Origin: Bacteroidota bacterium
Lineage (GTDB): Bacteria; Bacteroidota; Bacteroidia; Bacteroidales; Prolixibacteraceae
NCBI GenBank assembly: GCA_023412195.1
Contig: JAEYNZ010000135.1
Coordinates: forward strand, 1 to 53,085
DNA: 53,085 nucleotides
Direction of reading: 5' to 3'
A program made the translations under genes and the position numbers. The notes under the pieces were generated by a model that worked only from the letters and a program-made list of their open reading frames with translations, was not told the origin of the DNA and did no database searches. Shown piece by piece: positions 9,150-18,991 of this stretch; the first letter of the stretch is position 1; every line of letters starts with the position of its first letter.

Positions 9150-9842
9150 CTATACTTCTACCGGCAGCTGTTTTATAATTTCAATCTTCAGTGGTGAGAC
9201 TCTTGCCTGCAGGGCTATCACTTCAATTCCTTCCTTTACTGCAGCTTTTAGTAGATCTGCATAAACCGGGTCAATTTCTGCTGCCGGAGCAAAAACCTCA
9301 ACATCGGTTCTTTGAACAATATACAGCATCACTGAACGCATACCTGCTTTTTTCACCTCCACAAGTGTTCTCAGATGCTTCTGCCCCCGTAGTGTTACTG
9401 CATCAGGAAACAAAGCATAATGCCCCTGCTTCAGGGTAACATTTTTTACTTCGATGTAACATTTCTCATCCCTGCATTCTGCGAACAAATCAAATCGTGA
9501 ATCTCCAAAAACAACTTCGCGTGCAACAGCAGTGACATTTTCGAATCCGGGAATGACTCCCGCAACGAGGGCATCATGAGCTATTTTATTCGGAACAGTT
9601 GTATTTATACCAACCCAATCACCATTGATCATAATCATTTCCCAGGTATAACGGGTTTTTCTTTTAATATCGTTTACAGGTGACAGATAAACATCAGCCC
9701 CTGTTTCGATACAGCTTTTCATTGACCCTGAATTTGTGCAATGAGCAATAACTTCGGTGCCATCATCCAAAAGAACATCTGCAAGAAACCTTTTATAGCG
9801 CTTAATAAGCTTCCCGTGAACAAGTGCCTGTTGATAGATCAT
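9150..9842 (-). CDS. sfsA: SfsA family protein (sugar fermentation stimulation homologue)
   Basis: A 230-residue full-length SfsA: an N-terminal OB-like part (LVHGKLIKRYKRFLADVLLDDG, CTNSGSMK) and a C-terminal nuclease-like core with SRFDLFAE near residue 115 and CYIEVKNVTL near 128, where the acidic residue and Lys match PD-(D/E)XK-type motifs. The biochemical role of the family is unsettled; nucleic-acid binding and nuclease activity have been proposed. It starts 14 bases after the tsaD stop on the same strand and is probably co-transcribed with it. Confidence 0.95.
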   Translation of the reverse strand: MIYQQALVHGKLIKRYKRFLADVLLDDGTEVIAHCTNSGSMKSCIETGADVYLSPVNDIKRKTRYTWEMIMINGDWVGINTTVPNKIAHDALVAGVIPGFENVTAVAREVVFGDSRFDLFAECRDEKCYIEVKNVTLKQGHYALFPDAVTLRGQKHLRTLVEVKKAGMRSVMLYIVQRTDVEVFAPAAEIDPVYADLLKAAVKEGIEVIALQARVSPLKIEIIKQLPVEV

Positions 9843-9856
9843 AGTAAACCTTCCCC

Positions 9857-10909
9857 TTATAATTGTGTCCTGGCAAATGGCACTGCATCCTGTTTGGCAA
9901 ATTCATCATTCAGATATTTATAATATCCGGAAATGGCTATCATGGCTGCATTATCCATGGTGTATTCAATTTTAGGTATATGTAATTTCCAGTGGTGTTT
10001 GTTAGCCATCTCCTGAAGCGCATTCTGCAATCCCGAATTTGCCGACACCCCTCCTGCCACTGCTATTTCCCTAATACCTGTTTGTTTGACGGCCTTTTTC
10101 AGCTTTTGAAGAAGTATATCAACGATGGTTGATTGAAGTGAAGCACAAAGATCTGCCTTATTTTCTTCAATGAAATTCTCATTTTCTTTCATACTATCCC
10201 TGAGAAAATAAAGAAAGCTGGTCTTAAGCCCGCTGAAGCTATAATTTAAGCCAGGTATGCGGGGCTTTGAAAATACAAATCTTTCAGGATTTCCTTCCAG
10301 TGCCAACCGGTCGACATGTGGCCCACCAGGGTAAGGCAGGCCCATGATCTTGGCACATTTATCAAATGCCTCACCGGCAGCATCATCGATGGTATGTCCT
10401 ATGACTTCCATAACAAGATAATCCTTTACAAGAATGATCTGTGAATTTCCCCCAGATACCAGCAGGCACAGGAATGGAAACCGGGGTGGATCAAAGACTT
10501 TGTTCTGTTCCTTAATAAAAAGTGCAAGCACATGTCCCTGCAGGTGGTTAACCTCGATCAGAGGTATTCCTGCAGCAAGAGTAAATCCTTTGGCAAACGA
10601 AGTTCCTACCAGCAGGGAACCAAGCAAACCGGGTCCACGCGTAAAAGCAACTGCAGATAAATCTCTCTTATGAATACCTGCACGGGCAATTGCCCGGTCG
10701 ACCACCGGTATAATATTCTGCTGGTGTGCCCTGGATGCAAGTTCAGGCACTACTCCCCCATATTCTTCATGCACTTTCTGGCTGGCAACTACATTCGAAA
10801 GAATTTCATTATCACGGATAACAGCAGCTGAAGTATCATCACATGATGATTCTATGCCCAAAATGATAATGTTATTCTTTTTTTTAGCAGAAGCATAATA
10901 TTTTTCCAT
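9857..10909 (-). CDS. tsaD: tRNA N6-adenosine threonylcarbamoyltransferase TsaD
   Basis: A 350-residue member of the Kae1/TsaD family, which transfers threonylcarbamoyl to A37 of ANN-decoding tRNAs together with TsaB and TsaE. Visible signatures are LGIESSCDDTSAAV (about 17-30), the metal-site histidines in ELASRAHQQNI, LVSGGNSQ near residue 150, and the nucleotide-binding GGVSANSGL near 290. A short Lys-rich N-terminal extension precedes the conserved start; an internal start cannot be excluded. It is the first gene of a two-gene unit with sfsA and diverges from the TamB-like gene. Confidence 0.97.
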   Translation of the reverse strand: MEKYYASAKKKNNIIILGIESSCDDTSAAVIRDNEILSNVVASQKVHEEYGGVVPELASRAHQQNIIPVVDRAIARAGIHKRDLSAVAFTRGPGLLGSLLVGTSFAKGFTLAAGIPLIEVNHLQGHVLALFIKEQNKVFDPPRFPFLCLLVSGGNSQIILVKDYLVMEVIGHTIDDAAGEAFDKCAKIMGLPYPGGPHVDRLALEGNPERFVFSKPRIPGLNYSFSGLKTSFLYFLRDSMKENENFIEENKADLCASLQSTIVDILLQKLKKAVKQTGIREIAVAGGVSANSGLQNALQEMANKHHWKLHIPKIEYTMDNAAMIAISGYYKYLNDEFAKQDAVPFARTQL

Positions 10910-11024
10910 TCTTTCGGTATTATTCTTGTTGAAGCAGTGAATCCGGAATTAAGTCAGGAATTATTAAACGTCACCAGTTAATAAGTCGTCTGGAAAATTC
11001 CCAATTAAATTACCGGAATGTACT

Positions 11025-11078
11025 ATGTTCGTGTCACTTTATAAAGTTGCAAAATTATCAAAAAAGGCTGGAAAATAA
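11025..11078 (+). other. Probable displaced 5' end of the TamB-like gene, with an A-AAA-AAG site
   Basis: An ATG at 11025 opens a 17-codon frame (MFVSLYKVAKLSKKAGK) that ends at TAA 11076. At 11060-11066 it contains A AAA AAG in the reading phase of a classic -1 slippery heptamer. Shifting back one base there joins the peptide to the frame of the downstream TamB-like protein, giving SKKGWKIIILVLVV, a normal basic N-terminus plus membrane anchor. Possible explanations are programmed -1 frameshifting, a one-base deletion in the A6 run (real or a sequencing error), or a non-ATG start in the main frame such as ATT 11054. Confidence 0.5.
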
Positions 11079-11092
11079 TAATCCTCGTACTG

Positions 11093-14000
11093 GTGGTGTT
11101 CCTTATTGCAACAGGAAGCGCCTGGTGGGCCCTGCAACACAGCAGGGTTCAAACTTATCTTACACAGAGGCTGGCAAGTCATTTTTCAGAAAAGACAGGA
11201 ACCAATATCCGTATAGGAAAAGTTGATATTGCATTCTTCAGCAGGGTAATCCTGAAAGATGTATTGATTGAAGATCAGCAGGCTGATACACTGCTTTATG
11301 TGCAATCGGTAACAGCCAGGATAGATACCCTTAAAATAAGAAAAAAGAAACTTGCATTAAAAAACCTTGAATTTAATGAAAGCCGGATCCATCTTCAGAA
11401 GGATACTTCGAATGTTTATAACTTTTCTTTCATCGTTGATGCCCTTTCTTCTGAACCTAAAAAAGACAATGAATGGCAGTTCAGTTGCCGGCAGTTTGAT
11501 TTTTCCAATGCACTCCTTCTGTACAGTGACATTCATCATGAGAAAAAACGGATGCTTAATGCCAGTGATTTCCATCTGAATATTTCTGATTTTTTTCTCG
11601 CCTCCGATTCTGTTTACTTTAATCTGAATCAGATGGCATTTCATGACGGTAAAGAATTTGCCATACATGATATGAAATCAGAGGTTACTTTGGCTGAAGG
11701 AAAAATAGAACTGACTGGATTTTATCTTAAATCGGGCAAATCTGATATTTCAGGAGATAGATTTGTAATTGAACTTCCAGAAAATGAAGGAAAGTTTCCT
11801 GAAGATGTACAATTTGATTTTATGTTTTCACCCTCCAGTATCAGCTTTCATGATCTTGCAATATTGATACCAGCACTGAAAGGTATGGACCAGGTAGTGG
11901 AACTTTCAGGCCAGGTTCATGGCAACCTAAACAACCTGAAGGGGAAAAACCTAAAGCTTGCTACCGGAGAAAAAACAGAAGCCGTACTTGATTTCTATGT
12001 CAATGATGTTACCTCCACCGAAACAATGTATCTTTTTCTTGATTTAAAAGATTCAAAAACTACGTTCGATGAGTTAAGCAGAATAAAACTTCCCGGAAAC
12101 GGAAAAGTACGGTATCTACATTTTCCTGAAACCCTTCATAAAGCAGGTGAAATGACATACCGGGGTAATTTTACAGGATTCCTTACCGACTTTGTAGCCT
12201 ATGGTACCCTCACCAGCAGGATGGGCAGGATCACCACTGACCTTTCAGTGGTTCCTGACGGAGGAAAAAGGGTCACCTACAGGGGAAAGGTATCAACCAG
12301 GGATTTCAGCCTGGGGAGACTTTTGAAAAATGATCATGTGGGAAATATTTCTGCAAACGGAAGTGTTGACGGTTATTATGAGCCTGCAAACCATTATATA
12401 GCAGGGAAGTTCCAGGGCGGTATATCCAAAATTGATTTGAATGATTATCAATACACCAATATCAGGCTGGATGGGATCCTGAATAACCGGATGTTTGATG
12501 GAATGGTCATGATGAACGATTCAAACCTGCGGTTCGATTTTCTGGGTAAAATTAATTTAAATCCCGAAGTCCCGGTTTTTGATTTCCGCCTCGATATGCA
12601 TAAAGCTCTGCCCGGGAAGTTGAATCTGGGTGGAAAATATCCGGAGTCTGAAATGGCTTTTCTTATGAATGCTAATTTTTCAGGAAACAGGATCGATAAC
12701 CTCGCAGGCTCAATCAAAGTTGAAAACGGACACTATACAAACCGGAACGGGGAACTGAACCTGGGAGGAATAGAACTGCAGTCGATTGCCAGCGGATTGA
12801 ACAATTATCTGACTTTTTCATCTGACTATTTTGACATAGAAGTGAATGGCAGATACCATTTTCAAGATATCCTCGATTCCTTTGAAAAAAGTATGCACCG
12901 TTACCTGCCTGTTGTAAATTATGACGCCAGAAGCCAGGAAAAGGAAAATAAGTTTGGATACCAGATCGATGTTAAAAACCTGAACGATATAACTGCTGTT
13001 TTTGCCCCGGCCGTAAAAATAGAAACACCATTCCTGCTATACGGACAGATGGATTCCGAAAACTCAGTGTTTGAACTTAAGGGAAGTATTCCGGGAATGC
13101 GTACAGATAATGTCATGATCCGTAACATTTTTATTGGCAACAATCCAAGGGAAAATGTTTTTGCCTCACGTTTCCGTTTCGGGGAAGTACTGCTTAAAAA
13201 CGGGATGAAAATAGAAAACCTTACAATTGATTCTGAAATTGAAAACAATGTCATTATCAATCAGATTGCCTGGGGGAAGGAAGGAAATAAAAGATACAGC
13301 GGTGAGATCCTGAGCAGGGCAGTTTTAAGCGAAAATAAAAATTCACCTTATTCCCATATAGAAATTGAGGGCCACCCTTCGCAGATTTTTATAGCTGATA
13401 CTTTGTGGCAAATACATCCATTTTCTGCAACGATCGACAGTACTACAATCAAAATAGGGAACTTTAAAATACAGAACCGGTTCCAGTCGCTATGGGTTGA
13501 TGGTGAAGTAGCTGAAAACGATACCAGCCTGCTGACCATCCAGATCGAAAATCTGAATCTGGCCAGCATAGAAGCCTACCTGGGCGAAGAATTTCCTATT
13601 AAGGGCAAGGTAAATGGCCTTGCTGCCATACAGGACTATTATGGGCAACGACTTGTATTTTCCGACTTTAAAGTGAAACAATTTGCTTACCGGGATCAGG
13701 AAATAGGAAATGTCACCATGCTGAACCAGTGGGACAACGAACGGGGAATCCTGCAGTCGGCACTTGAAATTTCATCCATGCTGGAGCAAAAACTTTTAGT
13801 TGAAGGCAATTACAATCCACGCAGCAGGGAAATTCTCTACCATGCCTATTTCGATGAATTATCGCTTGTTGTAATGGAAACTTTTATAAGAAGCAATATT
13901 TCCCATTTTAAGGGCAGTGGATCAGGAAAGGTGAAAATCCATGGTACTCCCGATAAAGTTTTACTCAATGGTGCCATTATGGGAACCAATGCAGGCCTGA

Positions 14001-15469
14001 CAGTTGATTACACCCAGGTGAACTACACTTTTAACGACTCGGTGTATTTCAGGGGTGACACCATTCTTTTCAACAGGATTGGCATAAAGGATATGGCCGG
14101 AAATAGTGGCACATTCCATGGAACGATCGTCCACAACAATTTTAACAACATGCAATATAATATGACAATCAGTTCCCCGGGACTGGTTGCCCTCAATACA
14201 ACCGCCAGAGACAATCCACAGTTCTTCGGGCAGGTAGTTGCCAGTGGAAGGTTTTCAATTACTGGATACGGAAGAAATGTAAACCTGACTGGTACCGGAA
14301 CCACTCTTTCGGGTACCAATGTGAATATTTCGCTGGAAGATGAAAGTGTGCTGGAACGGTATGATTTCATACAGTTTATTGCACAGGAACATGACGACAG
14401 AAAAGATTTTCTGCTGTCGCGTAAAGATGAAGGCGACTTTAATCTGAACCTAACAATCAGGGCAACACCTGAAGCGCGTGCCCAACTCATATACAACTCA
14501 CAGATAGGCGATGTGATCCGTGCACAGGGTGAAGGGATTCTTCGTTTTGGTGTGGATAAGGATGGAAATATTACCCTTTCGGGTGATTACACTGTTGAGC
14601 GGGGTGATTACCTTTTTACATTGCAGAACGTGATCAATAAAAGATTTACAATTGAACAGGGAGGTACAATTGTGTGGTCAGGAGATCCCTACAATGCAAT
14701 CATCAACATAAGCGCTGTATACAAATTGAAAGCTTCACTATACGATCTTCTGGTTAGTACCTACGACAATATTTACCAAAACCAGCGAATCCAGGTCGAA
14801 AGTAAAATCCTGCTGTCTGACCAGCTTTCTAATCCGAATATAAATTTTGAAATTAATTTTCCGACAGTTGAAGACAGGCTTGTTGAAGAACTTAGACAGT
14901 TTTTTAACACACCTGAAGAACTAAACAAGCAAATACTTTCGCTTGTAGTTCTGGGTAAATTCTATACTCCGGAATATTTAAGGGGAACCTACGAAGCCCA
15001 AAACCCAAATGTACTGGGAACAACAGCAAGTGAATTATTCTCAAACCAGTTGAGCAACTGGTTGTCGCAAATCAGCAGCAATGTTGACATCGGCCTTAAT
15101 TACAGACCGGGCAATCAGATCACGAACGACGAGATTGAACTGGCGATGAGTACACAAATCTTTAACGACCGTGTCACCATCAACGGCAATATAGGGAATA
15201 ACAACAATCCCTATTCGCGCAACAACAGCCAGATGGTAGGCGATTTTGATGTCAATGTAAAACTGGTTCCCAGTGGTAAAATCAAGTTTAAGGCATATAA
15301 CAGGTCAAATAATAACCTGATTTATGAAACTGCCCCCTACACCCAGGGAGTAGGTTTTTCATTTACAGAGGAGTTTAACAGCTTCAACAGCCTGCTCGAA
15401 AAGATGAAAGCAATTTTGCCTAAGAAAAAGAAGGGGACCGATACAGATATGGTAGAAAAAGCTTTCTGA
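11093..15469 (+). CDS. TamB/DUF490 family translocation and assembly protein
   Basis: A protein of about 1460 residues from the GTG at 11093. It has an N-terminal membrane anchor, a segment typical of the Bacteroidetes family (NIRIGKVDIAFFSRVILKDVLIEDQQADTLLY), a very long strand-rich middle as in AsmA/TamB bridge proteins, and a C-terminal DUF490-type domain (about 1050-1450: VERGDYLFTLQNVINKRF, IVWSGDPYNAIINISAVYKLK). Family members span the periplasm and carry phospholipid or help outer-membrane protein insertion. The frame is open back to TAA 11042 with no ATG. Starting at 11093 would cut the anchor helix, because KKGWKIIILVL lies just upstream in frame, so the true 5' end is unresolved (see 11025-11078). 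It diverges from tsaD. Confidence 0.85.
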   Translation: MVFLIATGSAWWALQHSRVQTYLTQRLASHFSEKTGTNIRIGKVDIAFFSRVILKDVLIEDQQADTLLYVQSVTARIDTLKIRKKKLALKNLEFNESRIHLQKDTSNVYNFSFIVDALSSEPKKDNEWQFSCRQFDFSNALLLYSDIHHEKKRMLNASDFHLNISDFFLASDSVYFNLNQMAFHDGKEFAIHDMKSEVTLAEGKIELTGFYLKSGKSDISGDRFVIELPENEGKFPEDVQFDFMFSPSSISFHDLAILIPALKGMDQVVELSGQVHGNLNNLKGKNLKLATGEKTEAVLDFYVNDVTSTETMYLFLDLKDSKTTFDELSRIKLPGNGKVRYLHFPETLHKAGEMTYRGNFTGFLTDFVAYGTLTSRMGRITTDLSVVPDGGKRVTYRGKVSTRDFSLGRLLKNDHVGNISANGSVDGYYEPANHYIAGKFQGGISKIDLNDYQYTNIRLDGILNNRMFDGMVMMNDSNLRFDFLGKINLNPEVPVFDFRLDMHKALPGKLNLGGKYPESEMAFLMNANFSGNRIDNLAGSIKVENGHYTNRNGELNLGGIELQSIASGLNNYLTFSSDYFDIEVNGRYHFQDILDSFEKSMHRYLPVVNYDARSQEKENKFGYQIDVKNLNDITAVFAPAVKIETPFLLYGQMDSENSVFELKGSIPGMRTDNVMIRNIFIGNNPRENVFASRFRFGEVLLKNGMKIENLTIDSEIENNVIINQIAWGKEGNKRYSGEILSRAVLSENKNSPYSHIEIEGHPSQIFIADTLWQIHPFSATIDSTTIKIGNFKIQNRFQSLWVDGEVAENDTSLLTIQIENLNLASIEAYLGEEFPIKGKVNGLAAIQDYYGQRLVFSDFKVKQFAYRDQEIGNVTMLNQWDNERGILQSALEISSMLEQKLLVEGNYNPRSREILYHAYFDELSLVVMETFIRSNISHFKGSGSGKVKIHGTPDKVLLNGAIMGTNAGLTVDYTQVNYTFNDSVYFRGDTILFNRIGIKDMAGNSGTFHGTIVHNNFNNMQYNMTISSPGLVALNTTARDNPQFFGQVVASGRFSITGYGRNVNLTGTGTTLSGTNVNISLEDESVLERYDFIQFIAQEHDDRKDFLLSRKDEGDFNLNLTIRATPEARAQLIYNSQIGDVIRAQGEGILRFGVDKDGNITLSGDYTVERGDYLFTLQNVINKRFTIEQGGTIVWSGDPYNAIINISAVYKLKASLYDLLVSTYDNIYQNQRIQVESKILLSDQLSNPNINFEINFPTVEDRLVEELRQFFNTPEELNKQILSLVVLGKFYTPEYLRGTYEAQNPNVLGTTASELFSNQLSNWLSQISSNVDIGLNYRPGNQITNDEIELAMSTQIFNDRVTINGNIGNNNNPYSRNNSQMVGDFDVNVKLVPSGKIKFKAYNRSNNNLIYETAPYTQGVGFSFTEEFNSFNSLLEKMKAILPKKKKGTDTDMVEKAF

Positions 15470-15576
15470 TGATGGCACATATTACTCTTTGCACTGGTTG
15501 ATTTTTACTTACAGCAGCAATGGTAATTTTTCATCCGGAAAATTCTTTTATATTCGCAGGCAACAAAAGAAAATTT

Positions 15577-16371
15577 ATGAATTTTCCAGGAAAAAAAATC
15601 TGGATTACAGGGGCTTCTTCAGGCATTGGCAGAGCAGTGGCTTATGAATTATCCAAACAGAATGTACATCTGATTTTGTCGGCCAGAAACAGGCAACAAC
15701 TGGAAGAAGTCGCTTCTGATTGTAAAAATAACGGCAGTACAGCTGATGTGGTTCCTTTTGATCTTGAATTAGAAACATCTGTGGAGAAAGCTGCCCAAAA
15801 TGTGTTATCATCAACAGGGGCTCCCGATGCCCTGTATCATTTTGGAGGGATCAGCCAGCGCTCCTATGCTGCCGAGACACCTATGCAGATTGACCGCAAA
15901 ATATTTGAGATCAATTTTTTTGGAACCATTGCCCTTACAAAGGCTATTCTTCCTGCCATGATACTAAATGGAGGGGGGCATATAGCAGTAACTTCAAGCA
16001 TAGTCGGGAAATTTGGGATTCCTTACCGGTCGGCATATTCTGCATCAAAACATGCCTTACATGGTTTTTTTGAAAGTCTCAGGGCAGAAAACAAAAAAAA
16101 CAACATCCGTGTTAGTGTGATCATACCAGGACGTATCAGGACCAATATTTCTGTAAATGCCCTGCAGAGTGACGGATCTCAACATGGAATCATGGATGAA
16201 GGACAAAAAAAAGGGAAAACAGCAGAAGCAACTGCTAAAATTATATGCAGGAAACTTAAAAGGGAGCAAAAGGAAATTCTTACAGGCGGATCCGAAATTC
16301 TAATGGTCTATATCAGAAAATATATCCCCTTCCTTTATTATTACCTAGCCCCCAAAGTAAAACCTTTATAA
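15577..16371 (+). CDS. Short-chain dehydrogenase/reductase
   Basis: A classical SDR of 265 residues, counted from the ATG at 15577. An ATG at 15520 would add 19 residues that do not look like the family N-terminus. The NAD(P)-binding motif TGASSGIG spans residues 11-18, and the active-site Ser141, Tyr154 and Lys158 (YSASK) have the standard spacing. Substrate is unknown. The C-terminal IRKYIPFLYYYLAPKV segment is hydrophobic and resembles the tail of DHRS7/SadH-like SDRs, which often act on lipophilic substrates. The VOC gene follows 19 bases later, so the two may be co-expressed. Confidence 0.9.
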   Translation: MNFPGKKIWITGASSGIGRAVAYELSKQNVHLILSARNRQQLEEVASDCKNNGSTADVVPFDLELETSVEKAAQNVLSSTGAPDALYHFGGISQRSYAAETPMQIDRKIFEINFFGTIALTKAILPAMILNGGGHIAVTSSIVGKFGIPYRSAYSASKHALHGFFESLRAENKKNNIRVSVIIPGRIRTNISVNALQSDGSQHGIMDEGQKKGKTAEATAKIICRKLKREQKEILTGGSEILMVYIRKYIPFLYYYLAPKVKPL

Positions 16372-16390
16372 TTGCAACTCAACGAAAGTT

Positions 16391-17458
16391 ATGGGAATTA
16401 AGATAAACGGAATACAGCAACTAGGCATTGGAGTAGAAAACCTTCATGAGGCTTGGAAGTGGTATCGCCAGCATTTTGCCATGGATATCCGGATGTTTGA
16501 GGATGAAGCAACAGCTGAACTGATGTTGCCTCATACAGCAGGTGAGCCACGTCCGCGTCATGCTGTGCTGGCGCTGAATATGCGTGGTGGAGGTGGTTTT
16601 GAAATCTGGCAGCACAAAGGAAAAGTACCTGAACCTCCAAAATTTGAGATTAACCTGGGAGATCTTGGAATCAATGCCGGCATGTTAAAAACCGACAATG
16701 TAGAAAAAGCATTCCGTACCTTCACCGCCAAGGGCCTGAACATCCTGGGGCCGGTTTCTGAAGATCCCGCAGGCACTGAACACTTTTACCTGAAAGATAA
16801 ATATAGTAACCTGTGGGAAGTAAAACATGAAAAAGAGGTATTCAGGTTCGAAAAATCTGTAACAGGCGGGGTTTATGGAGCTGTAATCGGCGTGAATGAC
16901 ATGGAAGAGAGCCTGAAAGTTTATCAAAAGTTACTGAAGTACGATAAAGTTGTTTATGACCTTAAAGGTACATTTTCCGATTTTAAATCCATACATGGAG
17001 GAGGCAGCAAGTTTCGCAGGGTCCTGCTCAAACATTCAGATGTAAAGGCTGGTGCCTTCAGTCCATTTTTTGGCTCCACATGCATTGAGCTGGTGCAGGC
17101 GCTGGAGCGGGAACCAAAATCTATATTTGAAAACAGGATATGGGGTGATCTGGGCTTTATCCATCTTTGCTTCGATATCAACGGCATGAATGAGTTCCGC
17201 AAGCAGTCTGAGGCAGCAGGATTTCCTTTCACCGTCGACAGTACCCGTGATTCTGATACATTTGACATGGGCGAGGCAGCAGGCAGCTTTGCATACATCC
17301 AGGCCCCTGAAGGAACACTTATTGAACTGGTGGAAACCCATAAAATTCCATTGTTGAGAAAGTTTGGCTGGTACATCGATTTCCGTAAAAGAGGACATCA
17401 TCCGCTTCCGGTATGGATGTTAAAGATGTTTAGGTTCATGAGAATCAGAGATAAATAA
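16391..17458 (+). CDS. Two-domain VOC (glyoxalase/dioxygenase superfamily) protein
   Basis: A 355-residue protein with two vicinal-oxygen-chelate modules, about 1-150 and 160-310. Each begins with the beta-alpha-beta pattern (GIQQLGIGVENLHEAWKWYRQHF; AVIGVNDMEESLKVYQKLL) and ends with a Glu-containing strand (NLWEVKHE; GTLIELVETH) where the family usually places a metal ligand. The C-terminal 40 residues are basic. Substrate cannot be read from sequence; the superfamily covers glyoxalases, dioxygenases and epimerases, including methylmalonyl-CoA epimerase, but two fused modules of this length are not epimerase-like. It lies 19 bases after the SDR. Confidence 0.82.
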   Translation: MGIKINGIQQLGIGVENLHEAWKWYRQHFAMDIRMFEDEATAELMLPHTAGEPRPRHAVLALNMRGGGGFEIWQHKGKVPEPPKFEINLGDLGINAGMLKTDNVEKAFRTFTAKGLNILGPVSEDPAGTEHFYLKDKYSNLWEVKHEKEVFRFEKSVTGGVYGAVIGVNDMEESLKVYQKLLKYDKVVYDLKGTFSDFKSIHGGGSKFRRVLLKHSDVKAGAFSPFFGSTCIELVQALEREPKSIFENRIWGDLGFIHLCFDINGMNEFRKQSEAAGFPFTVDSTRDSDTFDMGEAAGSFAYIQAPEGTLIELVETHKIPLLRKFGWYIDFRKRGHHPLPVWMLKMFRFMRIRDK

Positions 17459-17481
17459 ACTGTGAAGCAAGTGTGATCTTA

Positions 17482-18789
17482 TTAAAAAAGGTAATTCAGC
17501 CCGATATATAATCCGCTGTCACCATCACGCTTGTCGGCTGCCAGGCCATAATCAATTGCTATAATAAAATTCTGATTCATGGTAACCCTCAGCCCTGCCC
17601 CGTAGGAAAAATGCATCTTTTCGGCATCAAGGTCAAAATATTGCTCCGGAAGCTGTGACAGGATGGAATTCAGTTCCATCCGCTGAATGACCCTTCCAAA
17701 ATCTGTAAATCCGTTTAATCCAAGATAAAAATTGTTGTTCAAAAACTGAAACCGGACAAACTTCCACCTGGCTTCAAGATTACCATAAAAAACCCCGTCA
17801 CCCATGATCCGGTTCCGCCTGATACCTCTCAATGATTTTGCCCCTCCAAGCCCTTCAGAACTGTTCCCTCTCATTTCAGATACGATAATCTGGGTCTGGT
17901 AATAAAAAGGAACATCACCTGCAATTGTAGATTGCCATCCAAGCCTGTATGCCAGCGACAGGTCCTCAGGAATCAGGGTGAAATATTGCCTGTGTGTAAT
18001 GCTGAATTTTGCAAAACTGCTTTCTGCACCCAAAAATCCGGGAACTGCAGCCACCACGGCTTCCGTCCATATACCGCGCATCGGGTTGGGCCTGTTGTCG
18101 CGTGAATCATAAACCAGTCCTGCCTTTAATTCAGGAATAAAACCTCCGTCTGCTTCTTCTTCTGAAATTATACCCCACTGTCTGTACTTTTCATATAAAC
18201 CATCCACTTTATCCAATACATCGTCTCCCGATTTTCCCTTGTTTAACCTGTCGATATCAACCGGGGCAACTTTAAAATTTAGCAGGTTTATACCTGCAGC
18301 CCATTTCGTATTTTCACCAAAGAATGGCCCCTGGAGATCCAGTTTGAAGCGAAACATTTTCCTGTCATATTTATAAAATACACGTGAAATATACTGATCA
18401 TCTGCTTCATCTATCCAGCCGGGGTTCACTACTGCATCGTAACCATTGTATCCATAAAAATCATAAGCCTGGTCTGAAAGATAGCTCAGGTCAAGTGATG
18501 TTTGCAATCCCCTTATCAACTGGTCAGAGTCATAATAAAATCTGTTGATTCCGCTACCTTTTGTAAAGCGGGAAATTTCGAAATACAATTTATGGTCATA
18601 AACAGGATATCGTGTTCCTGAGCCATAATTGTACAGATCAACCAGTGCGCCATACTGAAACCCCAGGTCTGTATCAAATGAAATACTTGGCAGTGCACCA
18701 AAATTCCAACCTGTTTTTGCTACTTCCTCCTGTGCTGACAAAGATGAAAAAAGCAGGAAGGTTAGCGAAAAAAGCCATATCTTTTTCAT
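17482..18789 (-). CDS. Omp85/BamA-type outer-membrane beta-barrel without POTRA domains
   Basis: A 435-residue protein with a signal peptide (1-19, ending SLSAQ). The remainder consists of alternating amphipathic strands and ends in YIGLNYLF, an aromatic terminus typical of outer-membrane barrels. The segment GLGGAKSLRGIRRNRIMGDGVFYGNLEARWKF (about 295-326) matches the bacterial surface antigen (D15) core, where the RG motif sits in the L6 loop of Omp85 barrels. There is no room for POTRA repeats, so this is a barrel-only relative rather than BamA or TamA. Convergent with the VOC gene; no clear terminator lies between them. Confidence 0.82.
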   Translation of the reverse strand: MKKIWLFSLTFLLFSSLSAQEEVAKTGWNFGALPSISFDTDLGFQYGALVDLYNYGSGTRYPVYDHKLYFEISRFTKGSGINRFYYDSDQLIRGLQTSLDLSYLSDQAYDFYGYNGYDAVVNPGWIDEADDQYISRVFYKYDRKMFRFKLDLQGPFFGENTKWAAGINLLNFKVAPVDIDRLNKGKSGDDVLDKVDGLYEKYRQWGIISEEEADGGFIPELKAGLVYDSRDNRPNPMRGIWTEAVVAAVPGFLGAESSFAKFSITHRQYFTLIPEDLSLAYRLGWQSTIAGDVPFYYQTQIIVSEMRGNSSEGLGGAKSLRGIRRNRIMGDGVFYGNLEARWKFVRFQFLNNNFYLGLNGFTDFGRVIQRMELNSILSQLPEQYFDLDAEKMHFSYGAGLRVTMNQNFIIAIDYGLAADKRDGDSGLYIGLNYLF

Positions 18790-18991
18790 GTAACAAGGTA
18801 ATTAAGTTAGCAAACTATGACAACTTTTTACAGATCCATCGTTCCGATCAACCAAAATAAGAAAAAGAAGTTGGATATATTTTATTTTTTTAGATTAAAT
18901 TCGGGATCAGATATTAATTTATATTTTTAAAACTTTTATATTCAAATAAAGCACTTCGCAAATAATTTAGAAATATAATACCTTACAAATA

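Noticed and set aside
11060..11160. Canonical stimulatory structure for -1 frameshifting next to the slippery heptamer
   Set aside because: No stable hairpin starts within 5-9 bases of the heptamer; the CCCTGC/GCAGGG stem is about 65 bases away, so programmed frameshifting is not asserted.
14023..14496. 157-codon minus-strand open frame
   Set aside because: Antisense to the continuous TamB-like coding region; Ser/Leu/Val-rich shadow translation.
15520..15576. Upstream ATG extending the SDR by 19 residues
   Set aside because: The added residues do not resemble an SDR N-terminus; the ATG at 15577 starts directly before the first strand.
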